Assembly: GCA_934591725.1 (NCBI GenBank)
Contig: CAKTPR010000005.1
Location: 1-39,759 of the forward strand
DNA from: an uncultured Oscillospiraceae bacterium
GTDB lineage: Bacteria; Bacillota; Clostridia; Oscillospirales; Oscillospiraceae
Direction: 5' to 3'
DNA: 39,759 nt
Shown: positions 6,931 through 13,983 of the stretch, in pieces
How positions within the stretch are numbered: the first letter of the stretch is position 1
Layout: each line of letters starts with the position of its first letter
The notes under the pieces: generated by a model
Told to the model about the DNA's origin: nothing
What the model saw: the letters and a program-made list of their open reading frames with translations, nothing else
Database searches by the model: none
Made by a program: the position numbers and the translations under genes

Positions 6931-7770
6931 ATGGATCTACAAAAGCTGTCGATCGGGCAGATGGCCGAGCTTAATCATGTCAGTGAACAGACGCTGAGGT
7001 TATACGACAAGGAAGGTTTGTTCGTCCCGCGCTGCGTCGACCCCGTCACGGGCTACCGCTATTATCATATCATCCAGTCTGCAAAGCTTGACCTCATCCA
7101 GAACATGAAGGTCTACGGAATGACGCTGCGGCAGATACGCAGCTTTCTCGACAGCAACGATCCCGCAGCGCTGCGCGAGATGCTCTCCGAGCAGGCCGAC
7201 AGCATTGAGGAGCGCATCCGGCAGCTGCGCCGCTCGCAGAGTGCCATCACGCGCACGCTTGACAATTACCGCCGATATGAGGCAATGCCGCGAAACGGCG
7301 AAATTTTTCTCGAATATATCCAAGAGCGCCGCATTTTCCGTTACAGCTGTGACGTAAACTACTTCGATCAGGACGAAAGCGGCTACGAATATATGCTCCG
7401 CCAGATGAAAACCAACCTCGTCGCAAACAACATGCCGCTGTCGTATTTCACCAACATCGGCACGATAATCCGGCGCGAGCATCTTGCCCCGGACGCGCTG
7501 TTTTCAAACGAGGTCTTTCTTTTCGTCGATGAGAACGACAGCTCACAGGCTATGGAGACGCTGCCGGCGGCATCGTATCTCTGCCTGTGCTCGGATGAGT
7601 TCAGCATGGAGGCCGAGAACGTCCGCCGTCTGCTGGACTATGTGCAGACACGCGGCTGCGAGATTGCCGGGGATTACATATGCGAGGTCGTTGTCGACTT
7701 CCCTATGCTCGATTTCAACCGGCGCCGTATGTTCTATAAAGCACAAATCCCCGTGCGCTTTTTTGGTTGA
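6931..7770 (+). CDS. MerR-family transcriptional regulator with effector-binding domain (BmrR-like)
   Basis: The 279-residue protein has a MerR winged helix at residues 5-75 (IGQMAELNHVSEQTLRLYDKEG, then the wing VTGYRYY). A coiled-coil dimerisation helix follows at about 80-120, then a C-terminal domain of about 150 residues of the GyrI/BmrR effector type ending in a conserved-looking aromatic tail. No metal-binding cysteines of the MerR/CueR kind are visible, so it probably senses an organic ligand. SD AGGAGGAGAG precedes the ATG. The next gene, a DapB-like dehydrogenase, has a promoter with the 19-bp spacer and centred dyad that MerR proteins act on, making it the likely target. Confidence 0.9.
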   Translation: MDLQKLSIGQMAELNHVSEQTLRLYDKEGLFVPRCVDPVTGYRYYHIIQSAKLDLIQNMKVYGMTLRQIRSFLDSNDPAALREMLSEQADSIEERIRQLRRSQSAITRTLDNYRRYEAMPRNGEIFLEYIQERRIFRYSCDVNYFDQDESGYEYMLRQMKTNLVANNMPLSYFTNIGTIIRREHLAPDALFSNEVFLFVDENDSSQAMETLPAASYLCLCSDEFSMEAENVRRLLDYVQTRGCEIAGDYICEVVVDFPMLDFNRRRMFYKAQIPVRFFG

Positions 7771-7790
7771 TTTGCCCAGCAAAATTTTCC

Positions 7791-7821
7791 TTGACATTAT
7801 TGTAACAATAATCTGTATAAT
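7791..7821 (+). promoter_or_regulatory. MerR-type promoter with operator dyad in a 19-bp spacer
   Basis: TTGACA (7791-7796) and TATAAT (7816-7821) are both perfect, but the spacer is 19 bp (7797-7815). A perfect dyad TTATTGT-A-ACAATAA fills 7797-7811 and extends by one pair to 7796-7812. This overlong spacer with the operator between the boxes is the arrangement at which MerR-family activators untwist DNA. The MerR gene ends 20 nt upstream. Confidence 0.85.
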
Positions 7822-7883
7822 AAGTCCCGTAAGGTTGTTAAAAAACTAACCAAATTTTCAAGACAATTTGAGGAGGCAATTAT

Positions 7884-8972
7884 ATGGATCGCAAAATCAA
7901 AGTCGTTCAGTACGGTGCAGGCAAGATGAGCCGCTATCTCATGCGTTATGTGCTTGAGCACGGCGGCGAGCTGGTCGGCGCTTTCTGCCGCAACAAGACC
8001 CACATCGGCAAGGATGTCTCCGAGATCATAGGCAACGGTTATCCCTTCGTCGGCGTCACGGTCGAGAACTCCGCCGACGCGGACAAGCGCATCGGCGAGC
8101 TCAAGCCCGATGTGTGCATCATTGCCACGCGCAGCACCGTCGCGGAGCTGGAGGATATCTTCACCATCTGCGCAAAGCACGGTGTCAACGCAATCACCAC
8201 CTGCGAGGAAGCGCTCTACCCGTGGAACTCCTCCCCCGCTCTCACAGCAAAGCTCGATAAGCTCGCCAAGGAAGGCGGCTGCACGCTCACCGGTGTCGGC
8301 TACTGCGACCTCTATTGGGGCACCATGGTCACGAACCTTGCCGGTTCCTCCCATAAGATCACCAAGATCGAAGGCAGCAGCTGGTATAACGTCGAGGACT
8401 ACGGCGTCGCTCTTGCCGAGGGCCACGGCGCAGGCCTCACGATCGATGAGTTCAACAAGACCATCGGCTGCTATAACGACACTCCGTCCGATGAGATGAA
8501 GGAGCTTGTCGAGAGCGGCAAGTATGTCCCCTCCTATATGTGGAACCAGAACGGCTGGCTGTGCAGCAAGATGAATCTGCACATCACCTCCCAGACCCAG
8601 AAGTGCATCCCCTGCGTCGATAAGGAAGACCTCAAGTCCGAAACTCTCGGCATGGTCGTCAAGGCCGGCGACGCGACCGGTATGCGCGCCATTGTTACCA
8701 CCGAGACCGAGGAGGGCATCACCCTTGTCACCGAATGCGTCGGCAAGATCTATAACCCCGAAGAGACCGACAAGAACGTCTGGACGCTGCACGGTGAGCC
8801 GGAGACGACCTGCATCGTCAACCAGCCTGCAACCGTTGAATTGACCTGCGCCACACTTGTCAACCGCATCCCGCAGCTTATCGACGCTCCCGCCGGCTAT
8901 GTCACGACCGACCAGTTCCCGTACAACGAGTACATGGTTCACCCAATGAACGAGTACGTCAAGACCAAGTAA
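7884..8972 (+). CDS. NAD(P)-dependent amine dehydrogenase, 2,4-diaminopentanoate dehydrogenase family
   Basis: The 362-residue protein begins with a Rossmann motif VVQYGAGKMS (residues 7-16). Its N-terminal domain is DapB-like, with IATRSTVAELED and NAITTCEEALYPW, and its C-terminal domain resembles 2,4-diaminopentanoate dehydrogenase (Ord) of ornithine fermentation. That enzyme deaminates 2,4-diaminopentanoate to 2-amino-4-oxopentanoate. The partner genes oraE/oraS, ortA/ortB and or-2 are not nearby, so the true substrate may be a different amine. The SD AGGAGG lies 7 nt before the ATG. The gene is a single cistron with its own MerR-type promoter and a strong terminator. The family call is good; the reaction is uncertain. 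Confidence 0.75.
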   Translation: MDRKIKVVQYGAGKMSRYLMRYVLEHGGELVGAFCRNKTHIGKDVSEIIGNGYPFVGVTVENSADADKRIGELKPDVCIIATRSTVAELEDIFTICAKHGVNAITTCEEALYPWNSSPALTAKLDKLAKEGGCTLTGVGYCDLYWGTMVTNLAGSSHKITKIEGSSWYNVEDYGVALAEGHGAGLTIDEFNKTIGCYNDTPSDEMKELVESGKYVPSYMWNQNGWLCSKMNLHITSQTQKCIPCVDKEDLKSETLGMVVKAGDATGMRAIVTTETEEGITLVTECVGKIYNPEETDKNVWTLHGEPETTCIVNQPATVELTCATLVNRIPQLIDAPAGYVTTDQFPYNEYMVHPMNEYVKTK

Positions 8973-8989
8973 TCATCTTTCTCCTAAAA

Positions 8990-9030
8990 ATGGGCGCACT
9001 GCAAATATATGCAGCGCGCCCATAATTTTG
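8990..9030 (+). terminator. Terminator of the dehydrogenase gene
   Basis: ATGGGCGC (8990-8997) pairs with GCGCCCAT (9016-9023). An inner CTGCA/TGCAG pairing (8999-9003/9010-9014) extends the stem, and AATTTTG follows. It sits 17 nt after the stop and directly before the hairpin array. Confidence 0.85.
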
Positions 9031-9035
9031 ATCCA

Positions 9036-9143
9036 TCCCGCAGGGACACCATATCCGCCGCCCATGGCGGCGATTTCATCCAGCCGCAGGCTGGTTTTCA
9101 TCTGACAAAGTCAGATTTCACCCGTCCCTCGGACGGATATCAT
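9036..9143. repeat. Array of five short perfect hairpins with 7-nt spacers
   Basis: Five compact palindromes follow one another, all with 3-nt loops: stem 4 at 9036-9046 (loop GCA), stem 7 at 9056-9072 (CAT), stem 6 at 9080-9094 (GCA), stem 5 at 9102-9114 (AAA) and stem 6 at 9122-9136 (CTC). The stem sequences differ, but the last four are separated or followed by related 7-mers: ATTTCAT, TTTTCAT, ATTTCAC and ATATCAT. The array lies between the convergent dehydrogenase and NTPase genes and ends at the NTPase stop codon. It is not a CRISPR, because here the hairpins vary and the short spacers are conserved. It resembles REP-like intergenic elements of gut Clostridia (from memory, unchecked). 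Confidence 0.8.
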
Positions 9144-9733
9144 TATTTTATGTCCGTATACTCTTTCACCCAGGCCTCGACTATGCGCTTTGCCGTTTCG
9201 TCGCCGCGCTGCTTCACCTCGATGACGACCGTGTCCCCATCGTTTGCCAGCACCGCGCGCAGATTATCCGCCAGCATCGTGAACTTCTCGCCCAGCCCAA
9301 AGCTTGCACGCAGCTCCTCAGCGTTTTCCGCACCCTTGATAACGCCTATTATTGGCGCGTCAGAGTTGAGCAGTTCTGCAAGCTCATTGCGGAACTGCGG
9401 TATCAGCATCTCAAAGCCGCCGATCTCATCGAGCATCACGAACGGATAGAGCTCCGCTTCCCTGAGCATCTGCGCCGCGCTCTCGCGGAACACCTCGTTG
9501 TCCTTTCTCGGCGGAGTTGTGCTAAGGTCTAAAAAGCGCTGTCCGTCGAAGCCGTCGTGCCCCATCGCCGCCGCAGCAGGATAGAGGTCAAAGCCCTCGA
9601 CACGGCCGTCACCGTCCGTCACGCGTTCCGTTATGAATCCGCCGGCGTAGCCTGCCGCCTTGCCGAGCGTCTGTCTTATGATAGTAGTCTTGCCGATCCC
9701 TGACGGGCCGGTAAGGAAAAGATGTTTCTTCAT
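9143..9733 (-). CDS. Nucleoside-triphosphatase, THEP1/NTPase_1 family
   Basis: The 196-residue protein has a Walker A motif GPSGIGKT at residues 9-16, a GGFITERV segment and a Walker B with acidic catalytic residue, FVMLDEIGGFE. These match the THEP1-like nucleoside-triphosphatases related to human NTPCR. They hydrolyse NTPs in vitro; the cellular role is unclear. The ATG at 9733 has the SD GGAGTGA. The longer start at 9763 is rejected because it falls on the edge of the -10 box. The stop lies at the border of the hairpin array, which may also end this transcript. Confidence 0.85.
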   Translation of the reverse strand: MKKHLFLTGPSGIGKTTIIRQTLGKAAGYAGGFITERVTDGDGRVEGFDLYPAAAAMGHDGFDGQRFLDLSTTPPRKDNEVFRESAAQMLREAELYPFVMLDEIGGFEMLIPQFRNELAELLNSDAPIIGVIKGAENAEELRASFGLGEKFTMLADNLRAVLANDGDTVVIEVKQRGDETAKRIVEAWVKEYTDIK

Positions 9734-9751
9734 ATCTGTCACTCCATGCCT

Positions 9752-9792
9752 AATTTGATTCAAATTATACTCAGCCGCGGGCTGTTTGTAAA
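9752..9792 (-). promoter_or_regulatory. Sigma-A promoter and palindrome of the NTPase gene
   Basis: On the minus strand TTTACA (9787-9792), a 17-bp spacer and TATAAT (9764-9769) form a good promoter. A perfect 15-nt palindrome AATTTGA-T-TCAAATT (9752-9766) overlaps the -10 and the start site and is a candidate repressor operator. Confidence 0.75.
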
Positions 9793-9854
9793 TACGTCCG
9801 GTTTATTTATCCGGAACTTTGACTGCCGGTATTCCGTCTAAGTATCAGATGGTA

Positions 9855-9987
9855 TATAATGCATGTGCCAAAGAACCCGTAGGCACCTAAAATTACGGGA
9901 AGGAAGATACGATGAAAGAAACCCAGACGGGGTGTCTTTCACGTCCAATAAGAATAAAATCTGAACTTTTTTGAAAGTTCAGATTTT
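9855..9987 (+). ncRNA. Candidate structured RNA: H-type pseudoknot leader with terminator-like hairpin
   Basis: TATAAT (9855-9860) is followed at once by an H-type pseudoknot. Stem 1 is GTGCC (9865-9869) with GGCAC (9882-9886); stem 2 is CCCGTA (9876-9881) with TACGGG (9894-9899); the last loop, CTAAAAT, is A-rich. The SD-like AAGGAAG (9900-9906) abuts stem 2. A second hairpin pairs TGAAAGA (9913-9919) with a downstream TCTTTCA, with inner CCC/GGG pairs, and a 14-bp hairpin (9956-9969/9974-9987) closes the unit. The 35-nt pseudoknot next to an SD recalls small riboswitches such as preQ1-I, but it does not fit that consensus or any class I remember. It could be a riboswitch, a translational regulator or an sRNA. 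Confidence 0.5.
9912..9974 (+). CDS. Possible 20-residue small ORF in the pseudoknot leader
   Basis: An ATG at 9912 with AAGGAAG at 9900-9906 opens a 20-codon frame ending in TGA at 9972-9974, inside the closing hairpin. The peptide would start MKETQTGCLS. It is not hydrophobic and has no run of identical codons, so it looks like neither a type I toxin nor a classical attenuator peptide. The same bases form RNA hairpins, so the frame may be accidental. Confidence 0.3.
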   Translation: MKETQTGCLSRPIRIKSELF

Positions 9988-10022
9988 CAAGCAGACTGGC
10001 AAAAATGATTTTTTGACCGTCT

Positions 10023-10030
10023 GATATAAT
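10023..10030 (+). promoter_or_regulatory. Extended -10 promoter of the I42 lipoprotein gene
   Basis: TG-A-TATAAT at 10023-10030 is an extended -10 element; no good -35 is seen at 17 bp. The dyad CAGAC (9992-9996)/GTCTG (10019-10023) brackets the upstream AT-rich stretch. Confidence 0.5.
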
Positions 10031-10066
10031 ACCATGTGTCAACTTGCTTAAAAGGAGACTGCAAAA

Positions 10067-10537
10067 ATGAAAAAGATGATCGCTCTTATGCTCACTCTCG
10101 CCGCTGTGTTCTCTTTCACCGCCTGCGGAGCTTCCAGCCCAGAGCCCACGCCTGCTCCGACCGTTGTCCCCGCAGAAGATACATCCGGTGCATGGTATGA
10201 GCTCTCTCAGGACGGCTATGTTCTGACTGTCCGTCTGCCGTCTAACCCATCCACCGGGTATGACTGGAGCTTTGAATTTTCCGATGACGGCGTCATTGAG
10301 CTTCTGACACAGGAGTTCGTTCAGGATTACGCCCCTGACGGAATAGTCGGTGTCGGCGGAACATGGGCGGCAAGCTTTGTATGCTCCGGCTCCAAATTCG
10401 GCGATGTGACCTTAACACTCAAATACTCCCGCAGCTGGGAGAACGTTGATCCGCTCGATATGCGCACTCTCGATCTGTTTGTCAATGAAAGCGGGGAAAT
10501 AACTGTTCTCTCTGCGGATTCCGTTCCGGGCAAATAA
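10067..10537 (+). CDS. Lipoprotein with chagasin-like (I42) protease-inhibitor domain
   Basis: The 156-residue protein has a lipoprotein signal peptide ending in the lipobox FTAC-G, so Cys20 would be lipidated and the protein held on the outside of the membrane. A Pro/Thr-rich linker (25-38) leads to a beta-rich domain with the three inhibitor loops of chagasins: NPSTGY at 60-65, a Gly-rich GVGGTW at 95-100, and RSW at 122-124 in place of RPW. I42 proteins block papain-like cysteine proteases. Here the target could be host or rival proteases, or the cell's own CHAP/NlpC-type hydrolases; that is inference. SD AAAGGAG precedes the ATG. No terminator is evident after the gene. Confidence 0.82.
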   Translation: MKKMIALMLTLAAVFSFTACGASSPEPTPAPTVVPAEDTSGAWYELSQDGYVLTVRLPSNPSTGYDWSFEFSDDGVIELLTQEFVQDYAPDGIVGVGGTWAASFVCSGSKFGDVTLTLKYSRSWENVDPLDMRTLDLFVNESGEITVLSADSVPGK

Positions 10538-10569
10538 ACGCGCATTTTGTCCAAATATCAGACTTGCTC

Positions 10570-10598
10570 TTGATGTTTCGACAGATTTGGTATATTCT
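10570..10598 (+). promoter_or_regulatory. Probable sigma-A promoter of the epimerase-ugd operon
   Basis: TTGATG (10570-10575), a 17-bp spacer and TATTCT (10593-10598) lie 37 nt before the epimerase ATG. Confidence 0.55.
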
Positions 10599-10635
10599 AT
10601 TACAAGAGTATCTTTGATGAACGGACGTTTATTTT

Positions 10636-11718
10636 ATGACTGATTTTGAAAATAAGACTATCCTTGTCACCGGCGCTGCCGGGTTCATCGGCAGCTTTCT
10701 GTGTGAGGCACTGCTGAAGGGCAGCGGCGTCCATGTCGTCGGTATCGACAGCATGAACGACTATTATGAGGTCTCCCTCAAGGAGTACCGCCTTGAGAAG
10801 CTCCGCGCCCTCGCGCGGGAGCGTGAAAGCGCCGGCTGCCGCTTCTCCTTCGTCCGCGGCAACATGGCCGACAAGGCCGTCATTGACGGCATCTTCGCCG
10901 GGTATAAGCCCGATATCGTCGTCAACCTCGCGGCTCAGGCAGGTGTGCGCTACTCTATCGATCATCCTGATGTGTACATAGAGTCCAACCTCATCGGCTT
11001 CTATAACATCCTCGAGGCCTGCCGCCACTCGTATGACGGCGGCGCAAGGGGCGTGGAGCATCTGGTCTATGCCTCCAGCTCCTCCGTTTACGGCAGCAAC
11101 AAAAAAGTCCCCTACTCGACCGACGACAAGGTCGATAACCCCGTCAGTCTCTACGCCGCGACCAAGAAATCGGACGAGCTTATGGCTCACGCATACGCAA
11201 AGCTCTATGATATTCCGAGCACTGGCCTGCGCTTCTTCACGGTGTACGGCCCCGCCGGGCGTCCCGACATGGCGTACTTCGGCTTTACAAATAAGCTTCG
11301 TGCCGGTGAGACGATAAAGATCTTCAATTACGGCAACTGCAAGCGCGACTTTACGTATATCGACGATATCGTCGAGGGCGTAATGCGCGTCATGTCAAAG
11401 GCTCCTGAACGTGCCGTCGGTGAGGACGGGCTGCCCGTCCCGCCGTACAAGGTCTATAACATCGGCAACAGCCACCCTGAGAACCTGCTGGACTTCGTGC
11501 GCATTCTGTCCGAGGAGCTTGTCAGCGCCGGTGTGCTCCCCAAGGATTACGACTTTGAAGCGCACAAGCAGCTTGTTCCGATGCAGCCGGGCGACGTACC
11601 CATAACCTACGCGGACACCTCCCCGCTTGAGCGCGACTTCGGCTTCAGGCCGGACACCCCGCTTCGCGAGGGACTGCGCCGCTTCGCGCGCTGGTATAAG
11701 GAATACTACAAGATATAA
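10636..11718 (+). CDS. UDP-glucuronate 4-epimerase-type NAD-dependent epimerase
   Basis: This extended short-chain dehydrogenase/reductase interconverts nucleotide sugars, most likely UDP-glucuronate and UDP-galacturonate. The NAD-binding TGAAGFIG lies at residues 12-19 of 360. The catalytic Ser (ASSSS, 146-150) and YxxxK (Tyr173, Lys177) are present. The segment AAQAGVRYSIDHP and the FTVYGPAGRPDMAYFGF motif are characteristic of UDP-GlcA 4-epimerases rather than GalE. The gene sits 11 nt before a UDP-glucose 6-dehydrogenase, which would supply its substrate. The SD before this ATG is weak. The products probably feed an exopolysaccharide or wall polymer made elsewhere. Confidence 0.85.
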   Translation: MTDFENKTILVTGAAGFIGSFLCEALLKGSGVHVVGIDSMNDYYEVSLKEYRLEKLRALARERESAGCRFSFVRGNMADKAVIDGIFAGYKPDIVVNLAAQAGVRYSIDHPDVYIESNLIGFYNILEACRHSYDGGARGVEHLVYASSSSVYGSNKKVPYSTDDKVDNPVSLYAATKKSDELMAHAYAKLYDIPSTGLRFFTVYGPAGRPDMAYFGFTNKLRAGETIKIFNYGNCKRDFTYIDDIVEGVMRVMSKAPERAVGEDGLPVPPYKVYNIGNSHPENLLDFVRILSEELVSAGVLPKDYDFEAHKQLVPMQPGDVPITYADTSPLERDFGFRPDTPLREGLRRFARWYKEYYKI

Positions 11719-11729
11719 GGAGAAAGCCT

Positions 11730-12935
11730 ATGAAAATCGCTGTCGCCGGTGTCGGCTATGTCGGTCTGTCTCTGGCAGTGCTGCTGTCGCAGCATAACGA
11801 GGTCTGCGCCGTGAGCACCACCCCCGCCAAGGTCGAGATGATCAACTCCGGCAAGTCGCCCATAAAGGATAAGGAGATTGAAGAATACCTTGCATCACAC
11901 AAGCTGAACCTCACCGCAACGACCGATAAGGAGGGCGCGTACCGTGACGCAGAGTTCGTCGTCATCGCGACCCCGACGAACTACGACCCCGACAAGAATT
12001 ATTTTGACACCTCCTGCGTTGAGGATGTTATCCGCATCGTCATGGATGTGAACCCCAATGCGATAATGGTCATCAAGTCCACCGTCCCCGTCGGCTATAC
12101 CGAAAAGGTACGCCGCGAGTTCGGCAGTGAGAACATCATCTTCTCACCGGAGTTTCTGCGTGAAGGCCGCGCGCTGTACGATAACCTCTACCCATCGCGC
12201 GTGATCGTCGGCGCACCGACGGAGGATGAGCGTCTCCAGAAGGCGGCGCACACCTTTGCTCAGCTGCTCGTGCAGGGCGCCATAAAAGAGGATATCCCCG
12301 TCCTGTATACGAACCCGACCGAGGCCGAGGCCGTTAAGCTTTTCGCGAACACCTACCTTGCCCTGCGCGTCAGCTTTTTCAACGAGCTTGACACCTACGC
12401 CGAAGCGCGCGGCCTGAGCACAAAGCAGATCATTGAGGGCGTGTGCCTTGATCCGCGTATCGGCACGCACTATAACAACCCCTCTTTCGGCTACGGCGGG
12501 TACTGCCTGCCCAAGGACACCAAGCAGCTGCGCGCCAATTACAAGGACGTTCCGGAGAACCTTATCTCCGCCATCGTCGAGAGCAACCGCACCCGCAAGG
12601 ATGTCATTGCTGACAGCGTCCTGCGCAAGGCCGGTTTCTTTGACGGTAAGAAGGACTGCGTCATCGGCGTCTACCGCCTCACCATGAAGGCCGGCTCCGA
12701 TAACTTCCGCGCATCGAGCATTCAGGGCGTCATGAAGCGCATCAAGGCCAAGGGTGTTGAGATGGTCGTCTATGAACCGACGCTCAAGGAGGACAATTTC
12801 TTCAACAGCCGCCGCATTGACGACCTCGCCGAGTTCAAGTCCATGTGCGATGTCATCATCGCCAACCGCTTCTGCGACGAGCTGCGCGACGTTGAGGACA
12901 AGGTCTACACCCGCGACCTGTTTTCAAGGGACTGA
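11730..12935 (+). CDS. ugd: UDP-glucose 6-dehydrogenase
   Basis: The enzyme oxidises UDP-glucose twice with NAD to UDP-glucuronate. The 401-residue protein begins with the Rossmann motif AGVGYVGLSLA. It has the conserved KSTVPVGYTEK and SPEFLREG segments and the catalytic Cys259 in GYGGYCLPKDT. SD AAGGAGAAAG lies before the ATG, 11 nt after the epimerase stop, so the two are cotranscribed. A terminator follows. Other nucleotide sugars are possible substrates, but the epimerase partner favours UDP-glucose. Confidence 0.9.
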   Translation: MKIAVAGVGYVGLSLAVLLSQHNEVCAVSTTPAKVEMINSGKSPIKDKEIEEYLASHKLNLTATTDKEGAYRDAEFVVIATPTNYDPDKNYFDTSCVEDVIRIVMDVNPNAIMVIKSTVPVGYTEKVRREFGSENIIFSPEFLREGRALYDNLYPSRVIVGAPTEDERLQKAAHTFAQLLVQGAIKEDIPVLYTNPTEAEAVKLFANTYLALRVSFFNELDTYAEARGLSTKQIIEGVCLDPRIGTHYNNPSFGYGGYCLPKDTKQLRANYKDVPENLISAIVESNRTRKDVIADSVLRKAGFFDGKKDCVIGVYRLTMKAGSDNFRASSIQGVMKRIKAKGVEMVVYEPTLKEDNFFNSRRIDDLAEFKSMCDVIIANRFCDELRDVEDKVYTRDLFSRD

Positions 12936-12948
12936 TTACTGATATGCA

Positions 12949-12989
12949 AAGCGAACCCAACCGGAATGATTTTCCGATGGGGTTCGCTT
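12949..12989. terminator. Bidirectional terminator between ugd and the BrkB-like gene
   Basis: AAGCGAACCC (12949-12958) pairs with GGGTTCGCTT (12980-12989), with an inner CGGAA/TTCCG stem. It lies between two convergent genes, 14 nt after the ugd stop and 7 nt from the other stop. Confidence 0.85.
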
Positions 12990-12995
12990 ATATTC

Positions 12996-13844
12996 TTATT
13001 CCTGCTCTGTCTCAGTGCTCTTCTTTATACGCGGTTCTGGCTTGAAGTCTCGTATCGTCAGGTTCAGCGCCATGCCGCAGTAGATGACCGTGCTGCTTGT
13101 GTAGAGCCACATCATCAGCAGTATGATGGACGCAAGCGAGCCGTACACCAGCGAGTATTTGACCGACGCGCCGATGAACACCGAGAACGCGATGCTCACG
13201 CCGACAAGCGCCAGCGTCGAAAGTATCGCTCCGGGAAAGGTGTGGTACGTATCGGTCTTTCTCTTTGGGTACTCATACACGCCCCATATCAGCAAAAACA
13301 TTATGCCGCCGAGGATAACAAAGCGCATGTGGTTCCATGACTGGCTGATGTCGATAAACGGCAGCAGCTCATTGAGCCTGTTCATGACGCTCCTGCCCGT
13401 GAGCATGACGAGCATACCAAAGTATATCGCGACTATCAGCAGCAGGGAGATCAGTATGCTCACGATGAAGCCCCATATTCCCTGAAAGCGCATCCCGCCC
13501 TGCGCGTCGCCGATCGTAAACTGCATAGAGCGGATCGCCGCGGACGCGGAGGTAACGAGTACCGTAAGCCCCGCGATCATCATGGCCGTGCTGTTGTTCG
13601 CCGCAACGTAGCCGAGAAAGTCCCTTACATAGCTGACTGTCTCCTCGGCCATGAGGTTCTCCGCAAACGCCACGATGCGCATCGCCTTATCGTAGCTGTT
13701 GCCCAGCAGGGTATACAGCACGATAACGACCGGGAAAAACGTCATCGTCATGTAGTACGAAAGAGCCGCCGCCGCGCGCGTCAGCCTGTTTCCGTTGAAT
13801 ATATCAATAAATGTGCGAACAAAGCGCACCGCATTTTTCAGCAA
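12996..13844 (-). CDS. YihY/BrkB family integral membrane protein
   Basis: The protein has about six transmembrane segments and the family hallmarks: RAAAALSYYMTMTFFP near the N-terminus, a Gly/Ala-rich third helix, and a last helix pair with GSLASIILLMMWLYTSS followed by GMALN. Function is unknown; the old name ribonuclease BN is wrong for this family. I chose the TTG at 13844 (282 residues) because GGTGAGGGTGA lies just upstream. The longer TTG at 13874 falls inside a hairpin and lacks an SD. A promoter lies at 13919-13947. The charged C-terminus is cytoplasmic. Confidence 0.85.
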   Translation of the reverse strand: MLKNAVRFVRTFIDIFNGNRLTRAAAALSYYMTMTFFPVVIVLYTLLGNSYDKAMRIVAFAENLMAEETVSYVRDFLGYVAANNSTAMMIAGLTVLVTSASAAIRSMQFTIGDAQGGMRFQGIWGFIVSILISLLLIVAIYFGMLVMLTGRSVMNRLNELLPFIDISQSWNHMRFVILGGIMFLLIWGVYEYPKRKTDTYHTFPGAILSTLALVGVSIAFSVFIGASVKYSLVYGSLASIILLMMWLYTSSTVIYCGMALNLTIRDFKPEPRIKKSTETEQE

Positions 13845-13872
13845 GCAGACTTCACCCTCACCGCATAAAATC

Positions 13873-13918
13873 AATAGGCCGTGTCGGAATGCCTATACGC
13901 GTTTCGACACGGCCTATT
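13873..13918 (-). terminator. Terminator of ftsZ
   Basis: AATAGGCCGTGTCG (13873-13886) and CGACACGGCCTATT (13905-13918) are perfectly complementary, and a minus-strand GATTTTAT follows. It lies 65 nt after the ftsZ stop and abuts the -10 box of the next gene's promoter, so transcripts started there lack part of the 5' arm. Confidence 0.85.
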
Positions 13919-13947
13919 ATTATACATTATCCCGGAGCAAAAGTAAA
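13919..13947 (-). promoter_or_regulatory. Sigma-A promoter of the BrkB-like gene
   Basis: On the minus strand TTTACT (13942-13947), a 17-bp spacer and TATAAT (13919-13924) lie between the ftsZ stop and its terminator. Confidence 0.75.
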
Positions 13948-13983
13948 TATTCTTTCCCCTGCCCCGTGTCCGGTTACACGGAC

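Noticed and set aside
9036..9143. CRISPR array
   Set aside because: Spaced palindromes are present, but the palindromes vary and are only 11-17 nt, the linkers are 7 nt, and no cas genes are nearby.
9865..9899. preQ1-I riboswitch
   Set aside because: Size and pseudoknot topology are similar, but the conserved loop and the tail sequence preceding the SD do not fit, and the downstream gene is unrelated to queuosine.
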